Shown here in pieces: positions 18,110-26,983 of a stretch of 36,018 bases of DNA. This DNA comes from Methanobrevibacter sp. (GTDB lineage Archaea; Methanobacteriota; Methanobacteria; Methanobacteriales; Methanobacteriaceae): positions 1 to 36,018 of the forward strand of contig NZ_JAUNXI010000018.1 of assembly GCF_030539875.1 (NCBI RefSeq), read 5' to 3'. Below the pieces are notes generated by a model, which ran no database searches, was not told where the DNA came from, and was given only the letters and a program-made list of their open reading frames with translations. How positions within the stretch are numbered: the stretch's first letter is position 1; the number at the start of each line of letters is the position of its first letter. The position numbers and the translations under genes were made by a program.

Positions 18110-18127
18110 TATACCATATGGGGTATA
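18110..18127 (-). promoter_or_regulatory. CsoR-type operator at the copA promoter
   Basis: TATACC, six bases (ATATGG), then GGTATA. Identical arms and spacer length occur upstream of csoR. It lies 23 bases before the copA start, within the 58-base csoR-copA gap, where it overlaps a TATA-like sequence. Binding by the adjacent repressor is inferred from repetition, position and resemblance to the TACC...GGTA form of known CsoR sites. Confidence 0.7.
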
Positions 18128-18145
18128 AACCTATTTTAAAAAAAA

Positions 18146-18418
18146 TTAAAGTCTGGAGTAATATTCTAAAATTGAAGAAATATCACCTAAGGCTTCATCT
18201 GCATCTCCTTTTTCAATAGCTTGTTTAACGCAGTGTTCTAAATGGCCTTCAACAATAATATGTCCAACTTTATGCAGTGCTGATTTTGATGCATTTACTT
18301 GCATTAATATCTGTTCGCAAGGAATATCCTCTTCAATCATACGGTCAATGGCATTTAATTGGCCGATGATTTTTTTTAATCTTCGATGGAGATTATCTGT
18401 ATCCATACATTGTTTCAT
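18146..18418 (-). CDS. csoR: CsoR/RcnR-family metal-sensing repressor
   Basis: A 90-residue all-helical repressor. The ligand set Cys34, His59, Cys63 has the 25- and 4-residue spacings of the CsoR Cu(I) site (C-H-C), lying in DIPCEQIL and EGHLEHC. The N-terminal RRLKKIIGQLNAIDRMIEED is the family DNA-binding helix. Cu(I) binding releases the operator in this family. The gene lies upstream of copA on the same strand, with one operator before each gene, so it probably represses both itself and copA. Confidence 0.92.
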   Translation of the reverse strand: MKQCMDTDNLHRRLKKIIGQLNAIDRMIEEDIPCEQILMQVNASKSALHKVGHIIVEGHLEHCVKQAIEKGDADEALGDISSILEYYSRL

Positions 18419-18430
18419 AATAACACAACC

Positions 18431-18448
18431 TATACCTGTTAGGGTATA
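18431..18448 (-). promoter_or_regulatory. CsoR-type operator upstream of csoR
   Basis: TATACC, six bases (TGTTAG), then GGTATA, 12 bases before the csoR ATG. Read on the minus strand it overlaps TTTATATACC, a plausible TATA region, so binding would block promoter recognition. The arms equal those of the copA site, supporting autoregulation. Confidence 0.7.
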
Positions 18449-18523
18449 TAAATTTTTTAGTATATAAAAGTTTCTTAAAAATATTTCAAAAAATAAAAAA
18501 AATAAGGGAGGAAAATTTTAAAT

Positions 18524-19618
18524 TTAATTTTCCATCTCTTCAAGTTTTTGTGGGAAATATGTGTCTACTACATATTCAAGCCCGTATTTGGAGAAAGATT
18601 GCTGTTCTGCTTTTTTACCAATTTTAAGCATTTTTTTGATTTCAGTTTGCCAGAAATCACTTTTATACCTTGGGTCTTTTGCAAGCTCTTTAAGTCTCAT
18701 TACATCAACATCTTTGAGTTTATCTGTTGGCAACTCATAATTAATGATATCTGATGCAGTTACTCCCATAAATTTAGCATCAGGTGTTGCCAAATCATGG
18801 TTAACGTGAGCTAATTTTGCACTTCCGGAAATAATTACCTGTGCAATGTGGAATCCCCAAGGGTCTCCGTCGTTACAAATATAAACAGGCAAACCTAATT
18901 CTTCATTAACTCTTTTAATGAATCTTCTTGTAGCACGTGCGGCTTGTCCTTTAAGTCCAACAATTAATGTGTTGAATCTTTTATTAGCATTTTCCTGAAC
19001 CATCCTATGAAACATCCCCATGGTTTCCACAGCGATAACTCTTTCAACACCGCAGTCTAAGAATTCAACCTGGTCAATGGTTGGTGAAATGGTATAACCG
19101 GATTTTCCAGCTTTTGCAGCATTAATTTCAACATCGTCATCTAATAATGTGATGTCTCCATATACGGATGCTCCGTCTTCTTCAGGCATTAAACCTAAGT
19201 CTTCACGTGTTGTTCCAAGAGTTACCTCTAAATCTTCTCCGACAATGTTTGATTCTTGCTGTGTTTTGAAACTTATTCCCCATCCTTCGGAAACGTAATA
19301 CATTTCCCTGATTGTAGCTGTTTTTTCACGTGCAACCAAATCCTTACAGAAATTGGCAACATATACCATTTGACCTAATTTTCTTATTTGCTTTACATTT
19401 CCTAAAGATCTTCTACCGTATCTGTCTCCTAACACGTAGTATCTTTTAGCATCATCGTAAACAATGTTTCCTGTACCTCTGGAAGGAACTTTAATTGAAG
19501 GAACTTTTTGCTTTTCAATTTCTTCAATGATTTCCTGACCTAATCCTTTTAATTTATTGTAGGTGTATTCTTTTCTAACTTCCTTATGAGATTTTTTATC
19601 TTCCTTTACTTCAGTCAT
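18524..19618 (-). CDS. top6A: DNA topoisomerase VI subunit A
   Basis: A 364-residue Spo11-like catalytic subunit, which makes the transient double-strand break. The active tyrosine is Tyr107 or Tyr108 in [12 protein letters not shown], and the metal-binding Toprim part shows [16 protein letters not shown]. Length is normal. It follows top6B by eight bases, with an AGGTGAT site between them, so both subunits are translated from one transcript, in the order B then A. Confidence 0.97.
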   Translation of the reverse strand: MTEVKEDKKSHKEVRKEYTYNKLKGLGQEIIEEIEKQKVPSIKVPSRGTGNIVYDDAKRYYVLGDRYGRRSLGNVKQIRKLGQMVYVANFCKDLVAREKTATIREMYYVSEGWGISFKTQQESNIVGEDLEVTLGTTREDLGLMPEEDGASVYGDITLLDDDVEINAAKAGKSGYTISPTIDQVEFLDCGVERVIAVETMGMFHRMVQENANKRFNTLIVGLKGQAARATRRFIKRVNEELGLPVYICNDGDPWGFHIAQVIISGSAKLAHVNHDLATPDAKFMGVTASDIINYELPTDKLKDVDVMRLKELAKDPRYKSDFWQTEIKKMLKIGKKAEQQSFSKYGLEYVVDTYFPQKLEEMEN

Positions 19619-19626
19619 TTAATCAC

Positions 19627-21333
19627 CTAGTCTTCAAATCCATCGTCAATATCTTCTTCTGTGAAATTATCAAGAGTACTATTTCCTTCTTCAACAGCAT
19701 ATCCTCTTTCATCAACTTCTTCCATAATGATTGCTTCAATTTCTTCTTCTTCCTCTTCTTCTTCAACATTTTCACCAAGCAATTCTGCAAGAGCTCTTTT
19801 GGTAACTTTTGCCAAGACTTCCTGGTATTCAGGAACTCCGGTTTCTCCAAGTTTTGCAGCTTCTTCGATGATTACCGGCATATAATCTTCAAATACTTTG
19901 GAACGTTTTTCTTTTTCTTTTGCCGCTTTTTTAGCTCTTATATGTTTTTGAAGTTTACGAGCCAATTTCATGGTTGCCTGTCTGATTTCGTGAACGATTT
20001 CAGGTTCAGGAGATACACTTTGTTTTCCAGTTGAAAGGTAAGGTACCTGTGTTGAAATAATGTTTACAAATAAAGTTAATGGAGTGTTGTCTAAATCTTT
20101 AAGGCCGTAACGTTTCCAGTCAATGCTTTTAAGAGCTTCTGTAATAGCACAACTTCCAGCATCAAAAGTTAATGGAACTCTATTTGCAAATCTCATAATC
20201 TCGGATTTTCTTTGGTCATTTACAATTCTACCGGCGTCTCCGCCATATGCGAGACCTGCTTCAATGATAAATGAAACACCTCCTTGATAAGTTACCGGTT
20301 TTCTTGTAATTGTTTCTACAAATTCAGGTTTGAGAATCTGTTTCATACCCTTTTCGATTTGCTCTGATCCGATTGGTATAAGTCCGTCAGTTGGAGGGGC
20401 CATGAATTTCATTTTCTTAAAGCAGTGAACAATTGCTTCTGCTTCTTGGAAAGTCATGTCTTTTGGACGTTTGTTCATGTCAATTCCTGTGACTTCACTT
20501 ATCTCGTCAACTCTTTTATTGGACATTCTGGATAATGAAGAGGTCAGCATGCTTTTATATCTTCTGCTGTCTGTGTTTTGTGCCATTGTCATTATGTCGT
20601 CTGCACTCACTCCTTTAGGATGAGGTAACACTTCTTTTGGAAGAACCGGAATTATGTCTGCAGCTCTTTTAAATATATATTTATGTCCTGACGGGTCTCT
20701 GAATGTGATTTTCGCATGAGGGTTTCCAATCATGGTTCTTCTGATGTATTCAAAAGCACCCTGTTCTGCAAGAGAGTAAGAAACTTCTTTAAATTGTAAT
20801 TCAATACATACTCCAGTACTTTCTGCAGGGATTTCCTCTCTTTGCATTAAAATTCCGCGGTTGTTTTTAACATCCATCTGGAATTTCATTTTTACTCCTT
20901 TAATATTTCCATTTTCTTTGTAACATGAAATTACTCGGGCAGGTTTACCTGTAGTCATCTGTGAGAGTAATACACAACCACTACAACCTAATCCTTGCTG
21001 TCCTCTGGATTGTATGTTTCTGAATTTGGATCCTGCAAACATACTACAATACACTCTCATTACATAATCTTCAGGAATACCTGGGCCATTATCTTTATGT
21101 CTGAGAATATAATGTTCTTTGTCAATTCTTTTTAATTCAATATCAATTTCCGGCAATATTCCTGCTTCTTCAGCTGCATCAAAACTGTTTGTAATTAATT
21201 CGTGAAATACAATAGTCAGTGAACGGATTTTACCGGTAAATCCTAACATCTGTTTATTTTTCCTAAAGAACTCTGATGGAGTTAAGTGCTTAAAATCATT
21301 TCTCCAATCGGTTCCCGGTTCTTGATTCGGCAA
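19627..21333 (-). CDS. top6B: DNA topoisomerase VI subunit B
   Basis: A 568-residue GHKL ATPase subunit. The N box is [14 protein letters not shown], the Mg/ATP motif DNGPGIP and the ATP-lid glycine motif GQQGLGCSG. The transducer domain follows, and the C-terminal tail is acidic, with a run of glutamates ([10 protein letters not shown]). The start codon is TTG with GGAGGAAA upstream, and a candidate TATA box lies at 21378-21391. It pairs with top6A directly downstream. Confidence 0.97.
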   Translation of the reverse strand: MPNQEPGTDWRNDFKHLTPSEFFRKNKQMLGFTGKIRSLTIVFHELITNSFDAAEEAGILPEIDIELKRIDKEHYILRHKDNGPGIPEDYVMRVYCSMFAGSKFRNIQSRGQQGLGCSGCVLLSQMTTGKPARVISCYKENGNIKGVKMKFQMDVKNNRGILMQREEIPAESTGVCIELQFKEVSYSLAEQGAFEYIRRTMIGNPHAKITFRDPSGHKYIFKRAADIIPVLPKEVLPHPKGVSADDIMTMAQNTDSRRYKSMLTSSLSRMSNKRVDEISEVTGIDMNKRPKDMTFQEAEAIVHCFKKMKFMAPPTDGLIPIGSEQIEKGMKQILKPEFVETITRKPVTYQGGVSFIIEAGLAYGGDAGRIVNDQRKSEIMRFANRVPLTFDAGSCAITEALKSIDWKRYGLKDLDNTPLTLFVNIISTQVPYLSTGKQSVSPEPEIVHEIRQATMKLARKLQKHIRAKKAAKEKEKRSKVFEDYMPVIIEEAAKLGETGVPEYQEVLAKVTKRALAELLGENVEEEEEEEEIEAIIMEEVDERGYAVEEGNSTLDNFTEEDIDDGFED

Positions 21334-21627
21334 AAAATTTCCTCCTAAAATTATATGTTTAACTTTATTATGTGAGGTTTTATATTTAAATAATGTTAGA
21401 GAGCATTTGAAAACTAATATTTTTACATTACCCTATCTAACTTGTCTAAATATCTATTAAAATAATAAGTTCAAAATATGTAGAAAATATGGTATTTTCA
21501 ATACACTATCTATATATGTTAGTTAAAGTATATAATAGTTTTCTATTATGAATATAATTTTTATATGAAAATTGCATTATAATGCTAATTTTGTAAAAAA
21601 AAGAAAAGATAGTAACATATTAAGATG
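21334..21627. other. Intergenic region upstream of top6B
   Basis: Noncoding and AT-rich. On the minus strand it contains the top6B ribosome site and a TATA-like stretch (21378-21391). It also has two exact dyads: GAAAATA-TGG-TATTTTC at 21483-21499 and GCATTATAATGC at 21574-21585. The KH-gene terminator lies at its far end. No small gene was recognised. Confidence 0.5.
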
Positions 21628-21632
21628 TTACT
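21611..21632 (-). terminator. Hairpin terminator overlapping the KH gene stop codon
   Basis: AGTAACAT, six bases, then ATGTTACT: perfect 8-bp arms. On the minus strand it is followed by ATCTTTTCTTTTTTTTAC. The stop codon of the KH gene lies within the stem (21628-21630). Confidence 0.6.
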
Positions 21633-22248
21633 GTAACATATTTTCGTCAAATTCAATTCCGTCTTTGAATTCGATTTTATCGTCTTCAATTCCAACGAGA
21701 TCTTTGAATTCTTTCATTTTCAAGGATTCTTTTTTATGCTCTAAAAACCCGTAAACTGTTTTATGCCTTGAACCCTTCAATATCATCTCAATAGCTTCTT
21801 TGGCAATCATTATATTGTCCATTTCACCAATTAATGAAACTGTTTTACCATATATCACCATATCGACTTCAAGCAGATCCATGATTATTTCACGTGTTTT
21901 TCCGTCTTTTCCAATAATTCTGGCTTTGTGTCTTGCAAGAGCTTTTTTGGATTTGCCGATATATGCCGGTAAGCTGATTACTTCTAAATAAACATCATCA
22001 CTAACTAATTTTAATGCAACTTCAGGATTAAATCCTCTGGCTACAGCCTTAACAATATGATTTGCATTCCAAACGCCTAATGGATCATCCATGTCTTCAG
22101 TAGGAGTGATATAAACTGTTCCTTCTTCACCATCTATATCAAGAATAGTTCCTGTTGCTTTTTCAATGGCTTTTTTAACTCCTCCTTTGCTTCCAATTAA
22201 TGCCCCTATTCTATTTTGAGGTACTTTTAAATAATCTGTTTCTGGCAT
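21628..22248 (-). CDS. Two-KH-domain RNA-binding protein (archaeal Dim2/Pno1-like)
   Basis: A 206-residue protein with two KH motifs: VPQNRIGALIGSKGGVKKAI near residues 8-27 and HKARIIGKDGKTREIIMDLL near 107-126, each with the GxxG loop. It matches archaeal homologues of Dim2/Pno1, a small-subunit maturation factor that partners Rio1 kinase. The gene for Rio1 lies about 3.9 kb upstream on the same strand, separated by an island of degraded genes. No other domain is visible. Confidence 0.9.
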   Translation of the reverse strand: MPETDYLKVPQNRIGALIGSKGGVKKAIEKATGTILDIDGEEGTVYITPTEDMDDPLGVWNANHIVKAVARGFNPEVALKLVSDDVYLEVISLPAYIGKSKKALARHKARIIGKDGKTREIIMDLLEVDMVIYGKTVSLIGEMDNIMIAKEAIEMILKGSRHKTVYGFLEHKKESLKMKEFKDLVGIEDDKIEFKDGIEFDENMLQ

Positions 22249-22484
22249 ATTTTCACCTTTTTTCTTAAATTAAAATTAATAATAATTATTTAATCGAAGT
22301 TATTTAAAATTTAGGATTAACATATTCAGTATAAAAAGAACTTTTACTTGCAATGTTTTCTGTAACATTTCTGTTTTAACTTTATATGCTTTTTGATAGA
22401 TTAAGTTCAAGATTGAAAAAATATTTATTTTATCTTCGTTTGAAAAACATTATTAATTATAATTAATTTAACAGTGTGTTTTTA
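22249..22484. other. AT-rich intergenic region at the left edge of the decayed island
   Basis: Presumably carries the promoter and leader of the KH gene (leftward) and of the former MNT gene (rightward; TTTATATGC near 22382). No coding signature on either strand. Because the KH gene is probably separated from its ancestral promoter, this may be an acquired promoter. Confidence 0.4.
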
Positions 22485-22762
22485 ATGATATTAACAATAG
22501 AGGAAATCATTGAAAGAACCGCTCCAATTGCTATCAAACATGGTGTTAACAGCTTGGCATTTTTGGATTTTATGCTAGACATGATGCAACTGTTGATAGT
22601 GATTTGGACTTTATAATGGATGATGGTGATGTGGCTTCTTTGATTCAATACAGGTCATTAGCCAGTAATCTGGAAGATGAATTCAAATGCCATGTTGATT
22701 TAGTTTCATCATGCAGTCGCAATAAGGATTTTTTAAATCGAATACAAAGGATTGGGTTATAA
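22485..22762 (+). pseudogene. Frameshifted MNT-type minimal nucleotidyltransferase (antitoxin) remnant
   Basis: The frame opens with MILTIEEIIERTAPIAIKHG and then NSLAFLDF; shifting by one base restores YARHDATVDSDLDFIMDD, the nucleotidyltransferase core (normally GSYAR...SDLD), followed by a coherent helix-rich tail ending at TAA. The core glycine-serine is lost at the shift. Such proteins neutralise HEPN toxins by nucleotidylation or binding. The HEPN remnant follows directly. The reconstruction rests on one frameshift and two well-conserved motif halves. Confidence 0.75.
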
Positions 22763-22951
22763 TCTATAAACGCTAAAGATGAATATATTAAGAAAATCCT
22801 AGAATAATGTGAAACTACTGCAAGTGATATTGAGTATTTTTTGGATGATTTTAATGAATACTTGGAAAATGACCATTACCAAAGGGCATGTGAGTTTAAC
22901 ATTATTCAAATTGTTGAAGTCCCAAGTTATAATTTGTATAATTGTTTTTGA
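22763..22951 (+). pseudogene. DUF86-type HEPN toxin remnant
   Basis: Reading from about 22764 gives NAKDEYIKKILE, an in-frame TAA, then CETTASDIEYFLDDFN and DHYQRACEFNIIQIVE before the frame dissolves. This matches the first half of a DUF86 HEPN protein, where QRACEFNIIQIGEL is typical. The RxxxxH ribonuclease motif in the second half is absent. With the upstream nucleotidyltransferase remnant it forms a dead MNT/HEPN toxin-antitoxin pair. Confidence 0.65.
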
Positions 22952-23034
22952 AGAATATGGGTTTTTATAGTATTTGCCTTGTCTTGTCCCTTGGCAGAAA
23001 TTATAGTAACTTTTTTATTCTTTGATGGATAATT

Positions 23035-23050
23035 TTAAAATATATTATAT
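23035..23050 (+). promoter_or_regulatory. Candidate TATA box of the GNAT/zinc-ribbon/SAP gene
   Basis: TAAAATATATTATATC lies 22-37 bases before the ATG at 23072, implying a very short leader. Composition alone makes chance occurrence likely. Confidence 0.35.
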
Positions 23051-23071
23051 CAATTATCTGACAGGGTGTTC

Positions 23072-25189
23072 ATGACAACAAAATTTATTATTAGAAAGGA
23101 TGATGATCCTAAAATTATTCACAATGATTTGTCTGATTATTTGGATGTTGAATCTATTTTAAAAAATGATTATGGATATATTTATGAATCTATTCAAAAT
23201 GAAGGTTTCATACTGGAAAATAAGTTTGGCGACATATTTAAAGAAATATTATTTGAAAGTAAAGTTGTAGGATTTGCTTTTTATGAATTAAATTCAATGA
23301 CTAATTTCGTTTTAAATGAGATTTATATCTTGCCGGAATTTAGAGGATATTCCTTATTTTTATTAGAAATTATAATACTCCTTTCAGCAGGAAATACATT
23401 AAGTATTTTACAGCCGACAAAAAACATTGTTGAGATTTTAATTCATTATGGATTTGCATCTAAGTTAAGTGAAAATATTGTAGCTAGTGCTATTAGTTTT
23501 GATTTTAAAAATGAAGATATTTTATCTAATTCCGATGAAAAATTTGATGATGGTCAGATAATGTCTTCTAATATTTATGATTTAAATGTTCGTTCTAGTT
23601 TGTTTCTTATGGATATTTCAACTCCTGGAAAGAATGTAATTTATTATCATGAAGAACTTGAAAATGATTTTAATGAGTATGGAAAACGTAAATCATTAAA
23701 TGAAAGTTATTTTAATGAAATCAAAGAATTATTTTTGCAAAATTCTGACGAATTTACTCAAATGATGATTGATTTAAAAGAAAGATTGCCAAAGTCTCAA
23801 TTTGGTTTTGAGGTAATCATAGGTTATGATGATGAATTTTCAGATTATATGCAAGACTTGATTGATGGGGATATTATTTCAGAAGATAAGGCTAAAAATA
23901 TTAAAGATATTTTAACTGGGGAATATGAACGAGGCGAAGTCACCGATGATGGAATCATTACCCGTTTTAATTTTTTTATCAACGATTTAGATTCACAAAT
24001 CGATCATTTCAATATTCAGGAGATGAATGCTAATTTGTGTCCTTATTGTTGTAATCCGATAAATTTATCAGATGAATCCTGTCAAATTTGTGGTTATAAT
24101 CTGTTTTATGAAGATGAGGGAGATGATTTTGATTTTATAGATGATGATTTTGAAGATAGATTAATCATCGATAAAGACACGGGGGTTTCTAGTTTGTTAG
24201 AATTATTCAAAATATTTGATAGGAAATACAAACTTGAAGACATTGATTATGGAAAAGAATGCCCTACAAGCTATGATTTGGATCAATATAAAATTTTGAA
24301 ATTCATAGATGAATATCATAATTTAGATTTGGTATTTCTCATTCTAAATGATTTGAAATTGCCTCAAAATATATTTGCCGATTTATTATTTGAAGAGGGA
24401 TATGTCACTTATGAAATCACAAAAGAAACTTGGTTTGATTTTGCTAATAATGAGTTAACAGTAAATGATTTAAAAGATATCCTAAGAGCAAATGGGCTGA
24501 AGGTTTCAGGAAGAAAACAAGAACTCATTGACAGAATTGCCGAAAATGATATCTCTTTTAATGAATTTATTTCTGATAAACTATTTTTAACGGAAAAAGG
24601 TAAAAATTATTTAAATGAATATTCCTGGATTGGGCTGTTCATTGAATTTTTAAGGAATTTTGATTTCGATGACTTTTACAGATTTTATAATGCTGCTGAA
24701 GGGAATTTCAATGAAATTGTTTCTGAATATCTTGATGAACATATTAAACTAGCTGAAAAGGATATGGATTTTAATTATTTAATGGATTGTTTTTCTTCTA
24801 AAGCAATATTTTCGGAATTGGATGAAAATTTAGATGAGGCATTAAAATGGGAAATGAGAAGATTTTGTTTGACAATCAATTCAATTTGTTTAGATATGTC
24901 TTTTAATGCTCGTTCTTTGCCTTTAAACAAAGAAAATATAAATAATTTGAGATTATTGAAAGATGAACTTTCAATTGAAGCAATATTTGATTCATTTGAA
25001 GAATCTTGGGATTATTTTAAATTTAATAAGTTCATTGTTTCAAAAGATGAGGCTATAATTCTTCTTGAAAAACTGATTAATGATAATGAAAATTTGGAAT
25101 TGATTAATGCAGAACTTAAAGATAGATATTTTGGAAAAATGAATAATGATAATTTTATTCAAACAGATTTAAATGATTATTTTAAATGA
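23072..25189 (+). CDS. Large protein with GNAT-like, zinc-ribbon and SAP segments
   Basis: A 705-residue acidic protein with no family name I know. Residues about 30-135 follow the GNAT acetyltransferase pattern: VVGFAFYELNS, then the NEIYILPEFRGYSLFLLEII block and IHYGFAS near the end. A zinc ribbon lies at Cys323-x2-Cys326 and Cys337-x2-Cys340. An acidic stretch (350-362) follows. Residues 461-491 (LTVNDLKDILRANGLKVSGRKQELIDRIAE) read as a SAP DNA-binding helix pair. The last 200 residues are helical and unassigned. I choose ATG 23072 over GTG 23066 because AGGGTG then sits as its ribosome site. It is intact although both neighbours are pseudogenes, which suggests selection or recent arrival. 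Confidence 0.85.
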   Translation: MTTKFIIRKDDDPKIIHNDLSDYLDVESILKNDYGYIYESIQNEGFILENKFGDIFKEILFESKVVGFAFYELNSMTNFVLNEIYILPEFRGYSLFLLEIIILLSAGNTLSILQPTKNIVEILIHYGFASKLSENIVASAISFDFKNEDILSNSDEKFDDGQIMSSNIYDLNVRSSLFLMDISTPGKNVIYYHEELENDFNEYGKRKSLNESYFNEIKELFLQNSDEFTQMMIDLKERLPKSQFGFEVIIGYDDEFSDYMQDLIDGDIISEDKAKNIKDILTGEYERGEVTDDGIITRFNFFINDLDSQIDHFNIQEMNANLCPYCCNPINLSDESCQICGYNLFYEDEGDDFDFIDDDFEDRLIIDKDTGVSSLLELFKIFDRKYKLEDIDYGKECPTSYDLDQYKILKFIDEYHNLDLVFLILNDLKLPQNIFADLLFEEGYVTYEITKETWFDFANNELTVNDLKDILRANGLKVSGRKQELIDRIAENDISFNEFISDKLFLTEKGKNYLNEYSWIGLFIEFLRNFDFDDFYRFYNAAEGNFNEIVSEYLDEHIKLAEKDMDFNYLMDCFSSKAIFSELDENLDEALKWEMRRFCLTINSICLDMSFNARSLPLNKENINNLRLLKDELSIEAIFDSFEESWDYFKFNKFIVSKDEAIILLEKLINDNENLELINAELKDRYFGKMNNDNFIQTDLNDYFK

Positions 25190-25425
25190 TTTAGTTAGTT
25201 TAATCCAAAACTATTGATGTCTTTAAAACTTATCATGATAACCTTTCTGCAGGTAACATTTGATTTTTTTTACTTAATTAAATTTGTGGAAGTCTTTTAT
25301 AATTTCATTGCTTATTTTAACAGTTAATGTGAAACAATTCTACAAATTCTTTAAAATGTGGGTGTTGCGATTACTTTTCAAATGCTCCCTCATTGATTTA
25401 ATTATGATTTTCACCAAAAAGACTA
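25190..25425. other. Noncoding stretch between the SAP gene and the DinD remnant
   Basis: No open frame with recognisable similarity. It may hold the lost N-terminal part of the DinD-like gene in unrecognisable form, since the readable remnant begins in mid-domain. Confidence 0.4.
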
Positions 25426-26116
25426 TTGTCAATTAAATTAAAAGCAGGTTATGATGAAGGGGCTCAAAGTGTTACAATTTGTAACAGGTTGAAAATGCTT
25501 GTTAAAGATGGTAAAATGCGTGAACAGATGTTGCTACTGCAAAACAACTATTTCGTATCATCCAGTCTATACCTTCTCCAAATGCCGAACCATTCAAGCA
25601 GTTGCCGGCTCAAATGGGTAGTGAAAGGCTGGTGGGATAGCAGATCCAGAAATGGCTATTGAAGGGCGGTTGCCACTTTTCGTGAAAAAGGCAACAGCGA
25701 AGAATGGATTACTCAAAGATTGGGGCGCATTGAAATAAGAAAGGATTTGACTGCTGAATGGTAGGGCATGTGTTTAAAAAAAGGTGAAGAATATGCAATA
25801 CTCGCCAATGAGATTAGTCAAGCATCTTTTGGCATAACAACTAGGGAGCATAAAAAGATTAAAGGGTGAAAAAGGAGAACCTTCGCGATAACATGACCAA
25901 TGCCGAACTGGTTATTTGTATGCTGGGAGAGTTGGCCACTACTGAAATCACCAAAACCGAAAATCCTCAGGGCTTTAAAGAAAGCAAATTGTTGCAAGAG
26001 ATAGTGGAAACATTGCCTGTAGTGCCTTAAGGGAATTGGAAAATCGAACCGGACGAAAAGTGGTAAGTAGCAAAAATCCTAAAGGTCCAAGGTTATTGGA
26101 TGAAAATTTAAAGTAG
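25426..26116 (+). pseudogene. DinD-like (BRO/antirepressor-type) gene, multiply frameshifted
   Basis: Combining frames gives a long DinD-like C-terminal part: VTICNRLKMLVKDGKMRE, a one-base loss, DVATAKQLFRIIQSIPSPNA, then IADPEMAIE, VATFREKGNSEEWITQRLGR, an in-frame TAG, KKGEEYAILANEISQASFG, another shift, ENLRDNMTNAELVICMLGEL, and a last shift before NRTGRKVVSSKNPKGPRLLD and the stop. At least four frame changes and one nonsense codon make it dead. The N-terminal BRO-type domain is mostly missing. DinD-type proteins are DNA-damage-induced or phage-associated. Its base composition is less AT-rich than the neighbours, which suggests transfer from outside. Confidence 0.8.
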
Positions 26117-26182
26117 TGCAATTTAGAAAATATTGGATAGATTTTGGCCTTTATTTTTCTCTTATTTTTTTATATGAACGAT

Positions 26183-26956
26183 TCAAAAGGCTGGTCCAAC
26201 ATATTCCCAGATTTCTTCAAAACTAGTTTCAACACCAAGTTTGGTATATTCGCGAACAAGTGTGTTAATGTCTCTTTCAAGAAGTTCCTTTGAAATTGGA
26301 TTGTCTAAAACTACTGACTGTGAAACATCAATAATCACAGGTTCCTCATTTTTATTCAGTATATTGTAATTTGACAAATCCCCATGTACCAGTTTTGCTT
26401 CATTTACAAATAATTTTAAGTTTACTAATAGCTTATTGAAGAATTCCTCAGGATTTTTTGGTGGCTGGTTTTTTACAGGCTGTGCAGGATTTCCGTTTTC
26501 ATCTCCAATAAATTCAATTAGTAGTATGTTATTGGCGCTTGTAATCGGTTTGGGCGCATTTACTCCTGCTGCTTCAAGTCTTTTTAAATTTTTATATTCT
26601 TTGGTAACCCATGAATAGATTATTTTTCGTTTATTTTTAGTTTTAAGGTTAAATCTAGGATCTCCCTTAAGATAATAATCCATTTTTTTAAAATCAGATG
26701 TGGCGATTCTGTAAATTTTTACGGCTATGAATTTCTCATCGTCAGTAACGCCTGTAAGTACATTGGCTTCCTTTCCGGTACTTATGGCTCCATTTAAAAT
26801 ATTAATGTATCCCTGATTAGCAAATTTATATAATGTTTCTAATGTTATTTTATCAAAAATTTCATTTCCCACTTTTCTATCGGAGCTATCTTTTTTTCTT
26901 TTGCGGGAATGTATTTTTTTGTGTTTTTCATCAGCTTTTGCTATTTTGGAATCCAT
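26183..26956 (-). CDS. rio1: RIO1-type atypical serine kinase/ATPase
   Basis: About 257 residues from the ATG at 26956; a TTG at 26965 is also in frame. The ATP loop variant is STGKEANVLTG, the catalytic loop LVHGDLSNYNIL and the metal-binding loop PVIIDVSQSV, all signatures of Rio1. The basic N-terminus (KKIHSRKRKKDSSDRK) fits RNA or ribosome contact. Rio1 acts in small ribosomal subunit maturation. It lies downstream of aIF1A on the same strand, 27 bases apart, so a joint transcript is likely. Confidence 0.94.
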   Translation of the reverse strand: MDSKIAKADEKHKKIHSRKRKKDSSDRKVGNEIFDKITLETLYKFANQGYINILNGAISTGKEANVLTGVTDDEKFIAVKIYRIATSDFKKMDYYLKGDPRFNLKTKNKRKIIYSWVTKEYKNLKRLEAAGVNAPKPITSANNILLIEFIGDENGNPAQPVKNQPPKNPEEFFNKLLVNLKLFVNEAKLVHGDLSNYNILNKNEEPVIIDVSQSVVLDNPISKELLERDINTLVREYTKLGVETSFEEIWEYVGPAF

Positions 26957-26983
26957 TATAATCAAAAAAATAAGTTTATTAGA

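Noticed and set aside
18088-18117. An upstream ATG extending the P-type ATPase by ten residues.
   Set aside because: It lies inside the predicted operator and has no ribosome site; the ATG at 18087 has GAGGTCA in place.
19623-19885. Frames overlapping the acidic tail of top6B on both strands.
   Set aside because: They arise from the glutamate-rich codon run and have no motif or ribosome site.
22463-22648. A minus-strand frame of 61 codons.
   Set aside because: It is antisense to the nucleotidyltransferase remnant, which has clear motifs; no ribosome site.
25426-25662. A short intact frame that first suggested a small hypothetical gene or transposase fragment.
   Set aside because: Frame switching shows it is one piece of a longer DinD-like remnant. 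No transposase motif or terminal inverted repeat was found.
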